A stretch of DNA of 64,000 nt, taken from the NCBI GenBank assembly GCA_963580285.1, contig OY757010.1, positions 75,248,858 through 75,312,857 of the forward strand. Reading direction: 5' to 3'. Origin of the DNA: Lucinisca nassula. Lineage: Eukaryota > Mollusca > Bivalvia > Lucinida > Lucinidae. Positions within the stretch are counted from its first letter, which is position 1. Every line of letters begins with the position of its first letter. Below, piece by piece: positions 1 to 10,441 of this stretch. A model generated the notes under the pieces. That model was given only the letters and a program-made list of their open reading frames with translations. It did no database searches and was not told the DNA's origin. A program made the translations under genes and the position numbers.

Positions 1-74
1 GTAATAAAAGCCGGGATGGAGGTGGAGGTAAAGTCGGGTAGGCTTAGTGGTGGCCTATGGTGTGGGAGAGATAT

Positions 75-636
75 GTTTTGTTTGATTTGAGGTTTAACGT
101 CCCCTTCAATATTATTTAGGTAATTTTGGAGACGTTGCTTCCAATTATGTTAGTCATTAAGCCTTCAGTGAGATTAAATGACATCTCAATCCCGCCGGCT
201 TCGGTAGCTCAGTCGGATGCGCGTCTGACTGATGATCAGGAGGAAGCGGGTTCGATACCTGCCGGGGTCGGCAACATTCTTTCGTGGAGATTGATCATGG
301 ATTCTTTTCTTCAGTCATTCTCTCCCTTCCGCTGATTCAAGAAGGGCAGTTGTCAGTTTCTGGCGAAAGAATGTGCACTGTACTGGTTTAACTGCTTACG
401 TAAAAGCCTGCCAAGGAAAAGTGTGGATAGGTAAACTGACCGTCTCAAAAATGACCTAAATTAGTGCTGACTGTGCCGTTAAACTCAAATGCAAACAAAG
501 AAACAAACATCTCAATCCCTGTCGCCCATTGACTCGCACGACTTTGTTTGGACAGACTTAGACCTTCTAAACGGTTTACCGTACTCTCAGCTCATGCAGC
601 CAAATCTATTTCTCCACGCCCCGATGGGCGGGGGCC
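75..636 (-). repeat. SINE-A copy 1, split by a SINE-B insertion
   Basis: Reads from a TTTG-rich end and TTTAACGTCCCC to the GATGGGCGGGGGC terminus. Positions 194-506 are a foreign SINE-B; the two A halves resume at ACATCTCAATCCC. The body also lacks part of the usual middle. Confidence 0.85.
181..519 (+). mobile_element. SINE-B, full length, with target duplication
   Basis: The element itself is 194-506, flanked by the 13-bp direct repeat ACATCTCAATCCC (181-193 and 507-519). The 5' head is tRNA-like: A-box-like GTAGCTCAGTCGG near 205 and B-box-like GGTTCGATACC near 250. A ~200-bp body and a tail GTTAAACTCAAATGCAAAC follow. This is the layout of a tRNA-derived SINE inserted by target-primed reverse transcription. 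Confidence 0.88.
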
Positions 637-686
637 AGGAGATATATCTGAATCTGCCTGGTACTCCATACATCTCAAGTAGAGTA

Positions 687-858
687 TTTGTTTGTTTGAT
701 TTGAGGTTTAACGTCCCGTCAACACTGTTAAGGTCATTTTGGAGACCGCTTTAGATCCTCCAAACGCTTTACCAGTACTCGTGTGCGGGTCGGTTTCAGC
801 TCTGCGTGGAAGCATCATGCAGCCCATCTATTTCTTCAAGCCCCGATGGGCGGGGGCC
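687..858 (-). repeat. SINE-A copy 2, internally deleted
   Basis: Starts TTTGTTTGTTTGATTTGAGG and jumps from the TTTTGGAGAC segment straight to TTAGATCCTCC, losing about 130 bp, before ending in the GATGGGCGGGGGC terminus. Confidence 0.85.
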
Positions 859-1059
859 GTCAAGTAGTATTGTATGGATATATGTTAATACTATATATAA
901 CGACCTTGTGCATTTTTCTCCAGAAAGCATGCACGGATTGCCTGTTTGGATCATTATAATCTTACGTCCGATTAGGTGCGCAGTCCTCATAGAGGTGATT
1001 CCAGCGGATGCGTTGGCCGGAATTTCCAGATCTTACGGCTGGTTCCGATATTTAACTGC

Positions 1060-1240
1060 ACACATGGCGGGCGTTCAGCGTATGTCGTCCGTTGCTTTGG
1101 AAGCCTTACGGGCTGAAAAGGCTGCACGGCAGATAGGTCCCTTTGACCGGCCATCATCTTCCAGCGATGATGAAGACCTTGAAGATTTTGAAGATTTTTA
1201 CAATAAACAATCACGTGTTTTAGGGAGAAATCATTTAACC
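1060..1240 (+). other. Possible coding fragment with acidic stretch
   Basis: An open stretch with more protein-like composition than its surroundings. It encodes an Ala/Glu/Arg-rich run and then a Ser-Asp-Glu cluster (SSSSDDEDLEDFEDF). No family recognised. It may be an exon or transposase-fragment remnant; composition is the only support. The larger ORF around it begins inside SINE-A copy 2 and runs into satellite, so that frame as a whole is not a gene. Confidence 0.2.
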
Positions 1241-1257
1241 AAAAGCTTTGGCGGTGA

Positions 1258-1605
1258 TTTATGGATATCCATAATTCGAATTATGGATATTCATTAATCT
1301 ATCTGAATTATGGATATCCATAAATCGAATTATGGATATCCATAAATCAGAGGAATAATGGATATCCATAAATCGAATTAAGGATATCCATAATTCGAAT
1401 TATGGATATCCATAAATCGAATTATGGACATCCATAAATCGATCTGAACTAATGATATCCATTAATCGTTTTATGGATATCCATAATTCGGTTTATGGAT
1501 ATCCATAATTCTAATTATGGATATCCATTATTCGGCTGATTTATGGATATCCACAAATCGAATTATGGATATCCATAATTCGATTTATGGATATCTATAA
1601 ATACG
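1258..1605. repeat. Palindromic GATATC minisatellite
   Basis: About 15 imperfect tandem units of ~22-23 bp, each carrying the self-complementary motif TTATGGATATCCATAA joined by TCG-containing linkers. Point variants (GACATC, GATATT) occur in single units. One isolated unit lies at ~2500-2522, inside a Penelope 3' fragment. Confidence 0.9.
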
Positions 1606-2144
1606 GATTAAATAGTAAAACGGCGCCCCATAGAAAACTGCATGTGGATGCTGGTAAAATGGTATACATTTCATTGATAAATCTAAGTCCAAACTATAAT
1701 TCTAGATTAAACCTTTTGGGTCAACGAGTGCTGTGAGTGTCAGAATTTCAGGAAAGGCTATAATGGAAGTCTATGGAAACACATAATGACCGAATATTTC
1801 GCCAACTAATTGTAAGGAATCCGCACTAATGATTAAGAATTTGCTCCTCGAACATTTATTCCTATTCGTAGCAAAGAGTGGTTGACATGTGTCGTGATCG
1901 ATCGCAATTGCCTACTCAGTGCTTTCGAGTGATTCTATGCTGTTGAATTTGTGTTTTGCTTTATACAGTACCACAGCACCTCTTTTAAATTATCCCTTTC
2001 CTTCATATATCCCTTTCTCTTTTCTCCATCTTTCTGTCTCTGTATACTTATCTTCATTTTGAACTACCCCTTTACCATGCCTTTACGATATTTACTATAC
2101 ATCTATTAATTTGAAATCATCACGTAAACAGGTCCGTGAAATGA
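1606..2144. other. No gene seen
   Basis: AT-rich sequence with no ORF, tRNA-like fold or known repeat that I recognise. It ends in a 17-base C run (2145-2161). Confidence 0.5.
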
Positions 2145-2177
2145 CCCCCCCCCCCCCCCCTCAACCCCTAAACCAAC

Positions 2178-2715
2178 AATGCTCTGTCTCTGGTTGGGCC
2201 CATCGGAGTCTAAGTGTTGGTCTTCTTTTGCTCCAGCATTTCAGTGGTTTCTTGCTGTCGAGTCCTCACCGTTGTTTCATCTCTGTGGTTGTTTGATTTT
2301 TGTGTTCACGGAGATATTGCACTGATGAGTTAGGAGGCCTTCATGCGGACTGAACAAATTATTTGTCTAAATCGCGACGGAAGCAAGGGTGAGGTTTGTG
2401 GCCACGTAAAATCGTTTTAAGACCCACAGTGGAATTCGTTTCACTGACCATTCCAAGGCGGTTCTTCTGTCGCGGTTTATTTTTGTTATGGTTTGTCCAT
2501 AAATGGATATCCATAATTCGAATGCGTTGCTCATATTATTTTGTTTTTGGTAACCAATTTGCCATTTTGTAGGGAAGTAACTGTCCTTCCGCTACTGATG
2601 TTTCCATTAGGGTCTAGTTTTTTCACGTTTGTGTTGCTTACCCTTTGGTGTCTCTGATGGGAGGTGGGTTAATTGTATCGATTCCTGATCATTGCCTTCA
2701 CTTCTATTTTTATAT
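2178..2715 (+). mobile_element. Penelope-like element, 3' untranslated fragment
   Basis: Collinear with the 3' parts at 17540-18073 and 34530-35213: shared landmarks are the CTCCAGCATTTCAGTGG segment, GTTCACGGAGATATTGCAC, CATGCGGACTGAACAAATT and CCTTTGGTGTCTCTGATGGG. This copy lacks the C-run found in the other two and carries a single palindromic GATATC unit near 2500-2522. No coding part remains. Confidence 0.65.
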
Positions 2716-2724
2716 AGAGAAAAT

Positions 2725-2905
2725 TGAGGTTTATGGGGGCATACATTATTTTACTTATTTCTGCTTCAAGACATTGTTTGTGGGTACTCATTAGAACTGC
2801 TTCAATGAGGCGGTTCTCACGAGCACCCACAACATATGTTTACAGTATAAATAAGAAATGTAGTCATTTTGGAGATGTGAAAAATGCACTATGTGGCAAG
2901 GGTAT
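2725..2905. repeat. Decayed palindrome-core MITE fragment
   Basis: Contains GTGGGTACTCATTAGAACTGC followed by a loosely complementary arm GGCGGTTCTCACGAGCACCCAC, flanked by the TTTCTGCT and ATAAGAAA segments seen beside the intact palindromes. Several arm mismatches; no termini recognised. Confidence 0.6.
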
Positions 2906-2997
2906 GTTATCATAATGCATGTCTTTACTATATTTGCTACACATCTATTCATTTGAAATTTTCACATATACCAAACCGTATGATCTAAGAAGAAATT

Positions 2998-3085
2998 CAG
3001 AAATTGTTATGTTACCTTACGTTACGCTACGCTACGCCACGTTACGCTCGGCTCTAGGCTACGCTACATGTACGTTATGCTATCA
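2998..3085. repeat. Degenerate TTACG/CTACG repeat
   Basis: Short imperfect runs of TTACGTTACG and CTACGCTACG-like pentamers. Simple-sequence repeat; no function inferred. Confidence 0.5.
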
Positions 3086-3241
3086 ATCAATAACAAACAT
3101 TTCAACTCATGCGCTGTTCAGTTCTTTTATGACGATTTTGGAACACAGTGGTCAAATTTACATTCTGTTGGAACATAGCTTCCGTACGGCCCTCCTTGGA
3201 TAAGAGCATAAGGTCTCTCACCGATGTGACTCGAGTTCCGC

Positions 3242-3571
3242 TCGCGTCACATGTTTTTTTGTTTGTTTGATTTGAGGTTTAACGTCCCCGTCAACACTGT
3301 AAATGTCATTTTGGAGACGTTGCTTCCAATTTCGTGGGACTTTTACCCGACATTGAGATGAAATGACATCTCAAGTCCTGTCGCCCAATGAAACCAATAG
3401 GGTTTATTAGCATGGACGGTCCGCCTCGCACCGCGGTTCTTGGACAGGCTTAGATCCTCTAAGCGGTTTACCAGTACTAGTGTGCGGGCCGGATTCAGCT
3501 CTGCGTGGAAGCATCATGCAACCCATATATTTCTACAAGCCCCTATGGGCGGGGGCGGTCGCGTCACATGT
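3242..3571 (-). mobile_element. SINE-A copy 3 with 13-bp target duplication
   Basis: Element 3255-3558, full length, flanked by TCGCGTCACATGT at 3242-3254 and 3559-3571. Carries the CCTATGGGCGGGGGC version of the terminus and the CCGCCTCGCACCGCGG variant body, shared with copies 23 and 30. Confidence 0.92.
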
Positions 3572-3759
3572 GGGACACCAAGTTCAGCAACGGATTTTCT
3601 CCGGGTACTCAAGTTTTCTCCCATCTCTGACGAATGATCGGCTCGAAAAGGTGAAACAAATCTTAAAAGAACGGTAAAAAGAAAAAAAAATACTAAGCTT
3701 CCGCACCTTATATTTATTTACACTTGTTGTGAGACAGATATTTCCTCTATCCTGTCAGG

Positions 3760-4088
3760 TCTGCGCATAACATTTTGTTTGTTTGATTTAAGGTTTCACG
3801 TCCCCGTCAACACTGTAAAGGCCATTTTGGAGACGTTGCTTCCAATTTTGTGGGACTTTTACCCGACATTGAGATGAAATCACATCTCAAGCCCTGCCGC
3901 CCAATGAAACCAATAGGGTTTATAAGCATGGACGGACCGACTCGCACCGCTTTGCCTGGGCCGGCTTAGATCCTCTAAGCGGTTTACCAGTACTCGTGTG
4001 CGGGTCGGTTTCAGCTCTGTGTGGAAACATTATGCAGTCCATATATTTCTTCAAGCCCCGATGGGCGGGGGCTTTCTGCGCATAACAT
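3760..4088 (-). mobile_element. SINE-A copy 4 with 14-bp target duplication
   Basis: Element 3774-4074, full length, flanked by TCTGCGCATAACAT at 3760-3773 and 4075-4088. The body is the CCGACTCGCACCGCTTTG variant. Confidence 0.92.
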
Positions 4089-4263
4089 AGGTTTAGATGA
4101 ATACCAGAAATATTTCATCGAGCGTGTTGAAATTATTAATATTTTCACGAGTACGAAGCACGAGTGAAAATTCAGATGTTTTCAACACACGCGATGAAAT
4201 ATTTCTGTAGTTCATTTTCCTTTTATTTCATACGTACTGTAACTGAACAGCTGTTACGTACAT

Positions 4264-4539
4264 CATTACGAAACATGCCTATACAACTACATTGTAAATT
4301 TTACGACGAAAATCAATAAAATTAAGATGAAAAATTGTGATATTTTTCTTAGAATCGCTCAAAATATAGATTGTGGGTACTCGTAAGAACCGCCTCATTG
4401 AGGCGGTTCTAACGGGTACCCACAATCTATATTTTAGAGCAGAAATAAGAAAAATAAGGTTTACCCCTGTAAACCCAAGTTTTACTATATAAACTTGGGG
4501 TTCAAGGGGTCAAAATTATATAGGCGTGTTTTCGAAATG
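4264..4539 (+). mobile_element. MITE-P1 copy with palindromic core
   Basis: Termini are of the CATTACGAAA(A)CA-GCCTATA type at the left and TATAGGCGTGTTTTCG at the right. The centre (about 4365-4436) is a long palindrome whose arms read ATAGATTGTGGGTACTCG and its complement. To its right lies the ACCCCTGTAAACCC / TATATAAACTTGGGG stretch typical of this family. It lies between two arms of CGATGAAATAT repeats. Confidence 0.82.
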
Positions 4540-4577
4540 ATATACATGTAACATGCTTCACACTCTTGAAAATTTTG

Positions 4578-4699
4578 GATGTTTTCAACACACTCGATGA
4601 AATATGTTTTCAACACACTCGATGGAATATGTTTTCAACACACTCGATGAATATGTTTTCAACACATTCGATGAACTATGTTTTCAAAACATTTGATGC
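4578..4699. repeat. 25-30 bp minisatellite
   Basis: Five imperfect units of TTTTCAACACACTCGATGAA plus an ATATG spacer. Related single arms, in both orientations, lie at 4113-4135 and 4178-4205 on the other side of MITE-P1. Confidence 0.85.
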
Positions 4700-5016
4700 A
4701 AAATTGGTATTTATCGAAAAAAAAAAAAAAGCAATTTTTTTTATATTCTCTACGAAGAAAAAAGTAGCATGCATGCTATTTTGCACACTCTGAAAACATC
4801 ATATTTTTATTCACACTATGAAAATATCAGTTTTATTTGTTTCATACATGCATTGTTTTCACTGCTAAGTATTTTAAAAATTGGTTTCTTTAACATTTTG
4901 GATAAATATTTGTGACGGCTATTTCCCAGTATGTGAGCCGCGTCAAGCAAAAACGATTTGAGACATATACTCTCGGATAGGATTTGAATCATCATACAGT
5001 TCCACTATGCCAGCCC

Positions 5017-5299
5017 ATTATGACAACAGGCCTATTCAAATATACTGAAAATTTTACCACCAAAAATTCAAAATTTCCAGATAAAATATCCGATATTTTG
5101 ATATTTCTGCTCAAAAGGCGGTTCTAACGAGTACCCACAATCTATGATTTTGAGATTGTGGGGACTCGTTATAACCGCCTCTCCGAGGCGGTTCTAACGA
5201 GTACCCACAATCTATGATTTTGAGCAGCAAAATTAATAATAATGTATACCCCAGCAATCTCCAGATTTACTGTATAAAAGTGGGACTTAACTTGAGTGT

Positions 5300-5330
<31 letters not shown>

Positions 5331-5361
5331 TCAAAATTATATAGGCGTGTTTTCGTGATAG
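5017..5361 (+). mobile_element. MITE-P1 copy with part-duplicated palindrome
   Basis: Right end is TATAGGCGTGTTTTCGTGATAG. The palindrome arm GGCGGTTCTAACGAGTACCC appears twice, near 5116 and 5188: a half palindrome is followed by a complete one (about 5150-5220). The downstream part includes a GT run and an 18-base G run (5296-5331). Confidence 0.78.
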
Positions 5362-5422
5362 AATTCAGTAATCCCTGACTGCATGGAGAAGTTTTAATTC
5401 AAAATGCGTCCACACAATGCGC

Positions 5423-5714
5423 CATTACGAATACACACTCGTGGGACATAGTACATTCGTTCCTGTCTTTTTTAACGGTCATTTATTTATTTATTTATTT
5501 TTCTATAAATTTGCGATTTTTGTTTTATCTATACTTCAAACATAGGCTGTGGGTGCTCGTTAGAATCGCCTCATTGAGGCGATTCTAACGAGTACCCACA
5601 ACCTGTGTCTTGGAGGAGTAAAAAGAAAAAAATAGGTATACCCACGTAAACCCTAGTTTGTATGAGATGGGGTTTACGGGGTGTTCATTACACGGACTTG
5701 TTACATGTAGCATG
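5423..5714 (+). mobile_element. MITE-P2 copy, palindrome intermediate in sequence
   Basis: Left end CATTACGAATACACAC, right end GGGGTGTTCATTACACGGAC. The core near 5548-5602 is of mixed type: it has the GAATCGCC/GGCGATTC tip of the P3 MITEs but the outer arm of P1. Confidence 0.7.
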
Positions 5715-5804
5715 CGCTCAGCTATACATGTAAATACGTATAATAAAACAATCCTATTAATCCCACTCTTGATACGGAAAAGCGGGGTTTACGAAAGTGT
5801 ACAC

Positions 5805-6091
5805 GCCTCCGCCCATTGGGGCTTGAAGAAATATATGGGCTGCACGATGCTTCCATGCAGAGCTGAAACCGACCCTCACACGAGAACAAGGAACTAAGCC
5901 TGCCCAGGCAAAGCTGTGCGAGTCGGTCCGTCCATGCTTATAACCCCTATTGGTCTCATTGGGCGACAGGGCTTGAGATGTCATTTCATCTCGATGTTGG
6001 GTAAAAGTCCCACAAAATTGGAAGCAACGTCTCCAAAATGACCTATACATTGTTGACGGGGACGATAAACCTCAAATCAAACAAACAAACG
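5805..6091 (+). repeat. SINE-A copy 5
   Basis: Runs from CCTCCGCCCATTGGGGCTTG to CTCAAATCAAACAAACAAAC. Full length, with a few substitutions (for example GACGATAAACC in the tail). Confidence 0.88.
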
Positions 6092-6378
6092 AAGGTTTAC
6101 AATAGTTTCATAATATTTAAACAATGTGCTGTTTTCATATTTCAAACACGTAGACAATCGCCCGTTATATAAATGAAATACGGCGTATATTTCAGTGATT
6201 TCCATTAGGAATTACGTCAATTAAGGCTATTTTGATCACCCATATTTTGCTGAAAGCGCTTGACTTGTACCATTTTTGGTATCAGAATAACAGTAGACCG
6301 ATGTTCTTTGCACAAAAATATTGTTTTACTCTATTTCGGGCTATCAGCGACATGAACAACTTCCATTGTGGTTTAACT

Positions 6379-6721
6379 TACAGTCGAACTTCAATGGCTC
6401 GAACACCTTTGGGACCTCGAAAATCTGTTCGAGACAGGGGTAGTTCGAGCCACTCAGGTGACTGCAAGGAGGCATAACGAGATACTTTTAGACATCTTTT
6501 CGGTGTTCTATAATGAAAATGTATGCTGTGTGTACTCATTAGAATCGCCTCATCGAGGCGATTCTAATGAGTACACACAGCATACATTTGCAAGATAAAA
6601 GACTAAAATCTCCTAAATCATCCCCCACTATTTCTTATGTAGAGAAAGGGGCTCAAGAATGGGTTCGACACATCCATGGTAAACGAGCCATCGGTGTTCG
6701 AGCCATCGAAGTTCTACTGTA
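6379..6721 (+). mobile_element. MITE-P3 copy 1 (TA-flanked, pogo/Tc1-like ends)
   Basis: Element 6381-6719 between TA dinucleotides. Termini CAGTCGAACTTCAATGGCTC and, inverted, CAGTAGAACTTCGATGGCTC. The centre is a perfect palindrome at 6517-6589 with two 35-nt arms and a 3-nt ATC loop. No ORF. TA duplications with CAGT ends suggest mobilisation by a pogo/Tigger or other Tc1-mariner-type transposase; this is inference. Confidence 0.87.
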
Positions 6722-6890
6722 ATTTATAGTAGCAGCCCTCTAACATTAAGTCACTGTGATTTACGGAATCTCACATCACCGGAGCGCTAACAAGTTCATA
6801 TAATGGACAACCATCTAAACCTCACTTTATAATGAGAAAACTGTGGTTTATAGGGGTAGTTATAAATTATTTTTCTTATTCTGCTCTAAG

Positions 6891-6958
6891 ACATTGATTT
6901 TGGTACTCATTAGTAGTTCTAACGAGCACCCGCAATCGATGTTTGGAGTGAAAATAAG

Positions 6959-7004
<46 letters not shown>
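6891..7004. repeat. Decayed palindrome core plus (CA)n
   Basis: A shortened, mismatched version of the GGTACTCATTAG...CTAACGAGCACCC palindrome, followed by a ~44-bp (CA)n run (6961-7004). Confidence 0.65.
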
Positions 7005-7006
<2 letters not shown>

Positions 7007-8015
7007 TTGTAAAGTGAACAGATCGGGGAAGTCTGCCTGTAACCTACCAAACGCGGAGGTAGCTTAGCTTCGGTATTTTCGGTAAAAACTGATATATTTA
7101 GCATAAAATAGATTTGTTCAATTAGAATTTGAAATTTTATCATTAAAACTCTCCTATATTTAAAAACTCTTGAAATGTGAATTTTTACTACCAAAGCGGG
7201 GAAACACACATTTTTATACACACATGTGAAATGTTTACTACAAAACGAGCTACCTACAAACTGGGGTTACACAATCCGAACACACAGCAAAACGAGGAGA
7301 ACTATTCTTTCTAATTTATTAACACAATTTAAATTCAGACAAGATCAAATTATTCATCCTTCAAAATGCTAGACATGTACGTGGGTATGCAATCCATCTA
7401 GTTCTCAGACTAGGTTGGAAGTTCATGTTGTGCCCCAAATTATACATATAAAGTAATCGCTTTAAGTGCTATCTTCAGATTGCAAATGCGCAGGCTGATC
7501 AACGTTTTGCTTGTATGTCACCCATAGGCATTACTGAAAGGCTATACGTACAAGAAAAATATAAAAAGAGAGTTTTTATCGTATCGGGGATGCACAATTT
7601 GAATCCACACACCGAAACGAGGAGTTATGAAGATACACACCCAAACGAGATCATTAAACACATTTTGAATACGCACAGCCAAATTCAATGTTAATATTTT
7701 TGCTTTGGTAGCATTTAAATTTTAAACAAAATAGTATGATTTCAATTATTGGGTAAATGTCCTATATACCTATACTTAAGGTCCATTAGTGTTCTGATCT
7801 TCCACTGTGGAATTTTGAAAATTTTGAGGGTCACTGATGAGGCCTAATAGTCCGAAACTTCCTAGTCCCGCCCAGAAAATTCTTGTCCACTCGACGGTTT
7901 TCAGTCCTGTGTTGTCGATCTATCTTCCAAAGGACTACCTTTCAATGGAGTTAATTTAATTTCAACACCGAAGTCGGTCGTAATAAGGCTCCCCGTCCTT
8001 TATCATAGTGTGGGT
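7005..8015. other. No gene seen
   Basis: AT-rich sequence without a supported ORF or RNA gene. The stretch 7805-7905 (GTGGAATTTTGAAAATTTTG..., GGTCACTGATGAGGCC) recurs in part at 8373-8460 and weakly at 11760-11830, so it is itself an old repeat. Confidence 0.45.
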
Positions 8016-8034
8016 TATATTATATAGTCCTTTG

Positions 8035-8334
8035 TTTGTTTGTTTGATCTGAGGTTTAACGTCCCCGTCAACACTGTAAAGGTCATTTTGGAGACGTTGC
8101 TTCCAATTTTGTGGGACTTTTACCAGACATTGAGATGTAATGACATCTCAAGCCCTTCCACCCAATGAAACCAATAGGATTTATGAGCATGGACGGGCCG
8201 ACTCGCACCGCTTTGCCTGGGCAGGCTTAGATCCTCTAAGCGGTTTACCAGTACTCTTGTGCGGGTCGGTTTCTACTCTGCGTGGAAGCATCCTGCAACC
8301 CATATGTTTCTTCAAGCCCCGATGAGCGGGGGCC
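8035..8334 (-). mobile_element. SINE-A copy 6 with target duplication
   Basis: Full length. Flanked by ATATTATATAGTCCTTTG before and ATATTATCTAGTCCTTTG after, one mismatch. The open frame seen in this copy arises because the SINE consensus lacks stops in that frame. Confidence 0.9.
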
Positions 8335-8582
8335 GATATTATCTAGTCCTTTGAGATCATTGATACAACTGTGGAATTTTGAAAATTTTGAGGGTCACTA
8401 GTGACGAATTTCAGTTCTGTGTTGTCGTCCTCGCTTCCAAAGTTTTACCTTTCCACAGAACATATTGTTCTGATTTTCTACAACTGCATGAACGTGGTCT
8501 TTATATACACTTGGTAAACCAGGCTTGGTGATAGTATGCTAGATTTTTCTATGGCTATTTACGTTTTACGGAAATCATTCTT

Positions 8583-8884
8583 GCCCCGGCCCAGCGGGGT
8601 TTGAAGAAGTAAATGGGCGGCATGATGCTTCCACGCAGAGCTAAACCTGACCGCACAGGAGTACTGGTAAACTGCTTAGAGGATCTAAGCCTGCCCAGGA
8701 AAAGCGGTGCGAGTCAAACTGCCCATGCTTTTAAACCCTATTGATTTCGTTGGGCTACAGGGCTTCAGATGTCATTTCATCTCAATGTCGGGTAAAAGTC
8801 CCACAAAATTGGAAGCAACGTCTCCAAAATGACATATGCAGTGTTGACGGGGACGTTAAACCTAAAATCAAACACAAACAAAAC
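8583..8884 (+). repeat. SINE-A copy 7
   Basis: Runs from GCCCCGGCCCAGCGGGG to CTAAAATCAAACACAAACAAAA. Full length, moderately diverged. Confidence 0.87.
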
Positions 8885-9179
8885 GGTAATCATTTAATGG
8901 GAAAGATATTGTAACCATTACATTTACGCAACCAGGCGTACATAATTCTAATGAAACCACAATTAATAGAGCAGAAAATCTGTATACCGTAATGTTTTGT
9001 ATCACTAATTATTGCACCCATTCGTCTCCTACAACATCTCGTTCATCGCTCCTCATTAGTTAAAGGATCGTAAAAAATCTAAGAACTTTCTCCCCTAATA
9101 ATACACGTATGTATGCAATGCTTCGTCTAATCCTTACTTCATTTTCCGTGCAATGTCTTGTTTTCCATTGGCCCTATGC

Positions 9180-9469
9180 TAAACCATACATTAACATGTG
9201 CACAAAGTTACAAATCCAGGTGAACACTATATTATGAGGTAAACAGTGATGTTTTCTGGAGAATACATTATTTTTCTATTTCTTTTTAAACATTAGATGT
9301 TCGGACGAGTACAGATAATTTTGTCCATTTCTTTTTAAACATGCACATAAAGTACTCATAACAGCAACCATACTAAGAAGAATTTTACGAGCATAAAATC
9401 CTTGAAGCATAACTCATAACAATAAAACTAACTTTTCTCTTGAAAATTTACAACAACGAAGTAATGCAT
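9180..9469. repeat. Decayed MITE-P-like unit
   Basis: Has the TTTCTTTTTAAACATTAGATG and GTACTCATAACAGC segments reminiscent of one palindrome flank, but the arms are destroyed. Low confidence that it is the same family. Confidence 0.35.
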
Positions 9470-9930
9470 ATTATCATATGACGTCGCGTCTGAAAATGTA
9501 ATAACGTCATGTATTGAATTCGGTTGTTATTCACTAGTGGGTTAAATATGCAAATTACTTAGATATGTCGTACGACGTCCTTAACAACGTCGCGTTTACT
9601 TGTGGTGGAATATTGTTTTTTTTTTTTTTTTTGCATGTTCCTTTAAAAAAAAAAAAAAAAAACACGTAAAAAATGCGTTTTTAGTGTCTTATGATAACTA
9701 GAATCTGGCATTCGTGTTAATGTATTATTAAACCGTTTTAACTCATGGAGGAGAAGGGATAAAATGCTCGGTACAGCCTCGCATTTAATAGTTTTAACAA
9801 TACACGAACACTCGCGTGATTCGCTATATATCTAACAGGTGTGTCTACTTGATGCAGACCATATTGCAATGTGCATGTACCCGTTCCGCAATGAGTAAAA
9901 GTGTTCGACAATATATTCACATGTACATGT
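9470..9930 (+). repeat. Interspersed repeat related (inverted) to 37375-38030
   Basis: 9480-9612 matches the reverse complement of about 37850-37990 (shared landmarks GACGTCGCGTCTGA, TAAATATGCAAAT, GTACGACGTCCTTAA, CGCGTTTACT). It then holds a T18/A18 inverted homopolymer pair (9615-9661) and a single decayed palindromic unit (GGGATAAAATGCTCGGTACAGCCTCGC, described here only by its parts) like those tandemly arrayed at 37.4-37.8 kb. Confidence 0.7.
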
Positions 9931-10128
9931 AATAGTAGTTAAAACCCCGGCTATCTCATTTTTTTATGTTGTTACACGTTATTTTTGCATGTGCACATAT
10001 TGTTTTCCTATTTCTGCTTAAAAATAGATATCAGGTACTATTTAGAGCACTCTTATTTAGAGGCTGTAACGAGCACAAAAAAATCTGTTTGAAGCATGAA
10101 ACGCAAAGATATCACTTTTACTCCTGTG

Positions 10129-10441
10129 CAATGTGTCACATACGGCCTCCGCCAATAGGGGCTTGAAGAAATATATGGACTGCATGATGCTTCCACGCAG
10201 AGCTGAATCCGGCCCTTACACTAGTACTGGTAAACATCTTAGAGGATCTAAGCCTCTCCAGGAACCGCGGTGCGAGGCGGACCGTCCATGCTAATAAACC
10301 CTATTGGTTTCATTGAGCGACAGGGCTTGAGATGTCATTACATCTCAATGTCGGTTAAAAGTCTCACAAAATGACCTTTACAGTGTTGACGGGGACGTTA
10401 AGCCTTAAATCAAACAAACAAACAAAACAATGTGTCACATA
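10129..10441 (+). mobile_element. SINE-A copy 8 with 14-bp target duplication
   Basis: Element 10143-10427, flanked by CAATGTGTCACATA (10129-10142, 10428-10441). A short deletion near 10365 joins CCCACAAAATG directly to the tail. Confidence 0.92.

Noticed and set aside
194..275. tRNA gene near the left end
   Set aside because: Same reason: the tRNA-like head of SINE-B, with a 13-bp duplication around the whole element.
8140..8325. Recurrent ~60-100 residue ORFs starting MTSQAL.PNETNR... in many places
   Set aside because: They are all the same frame across SINE-A copies. Copies differ freely, with frameshifts and stops in many, so the frame is open by chance of the consensus rather than a protein family.
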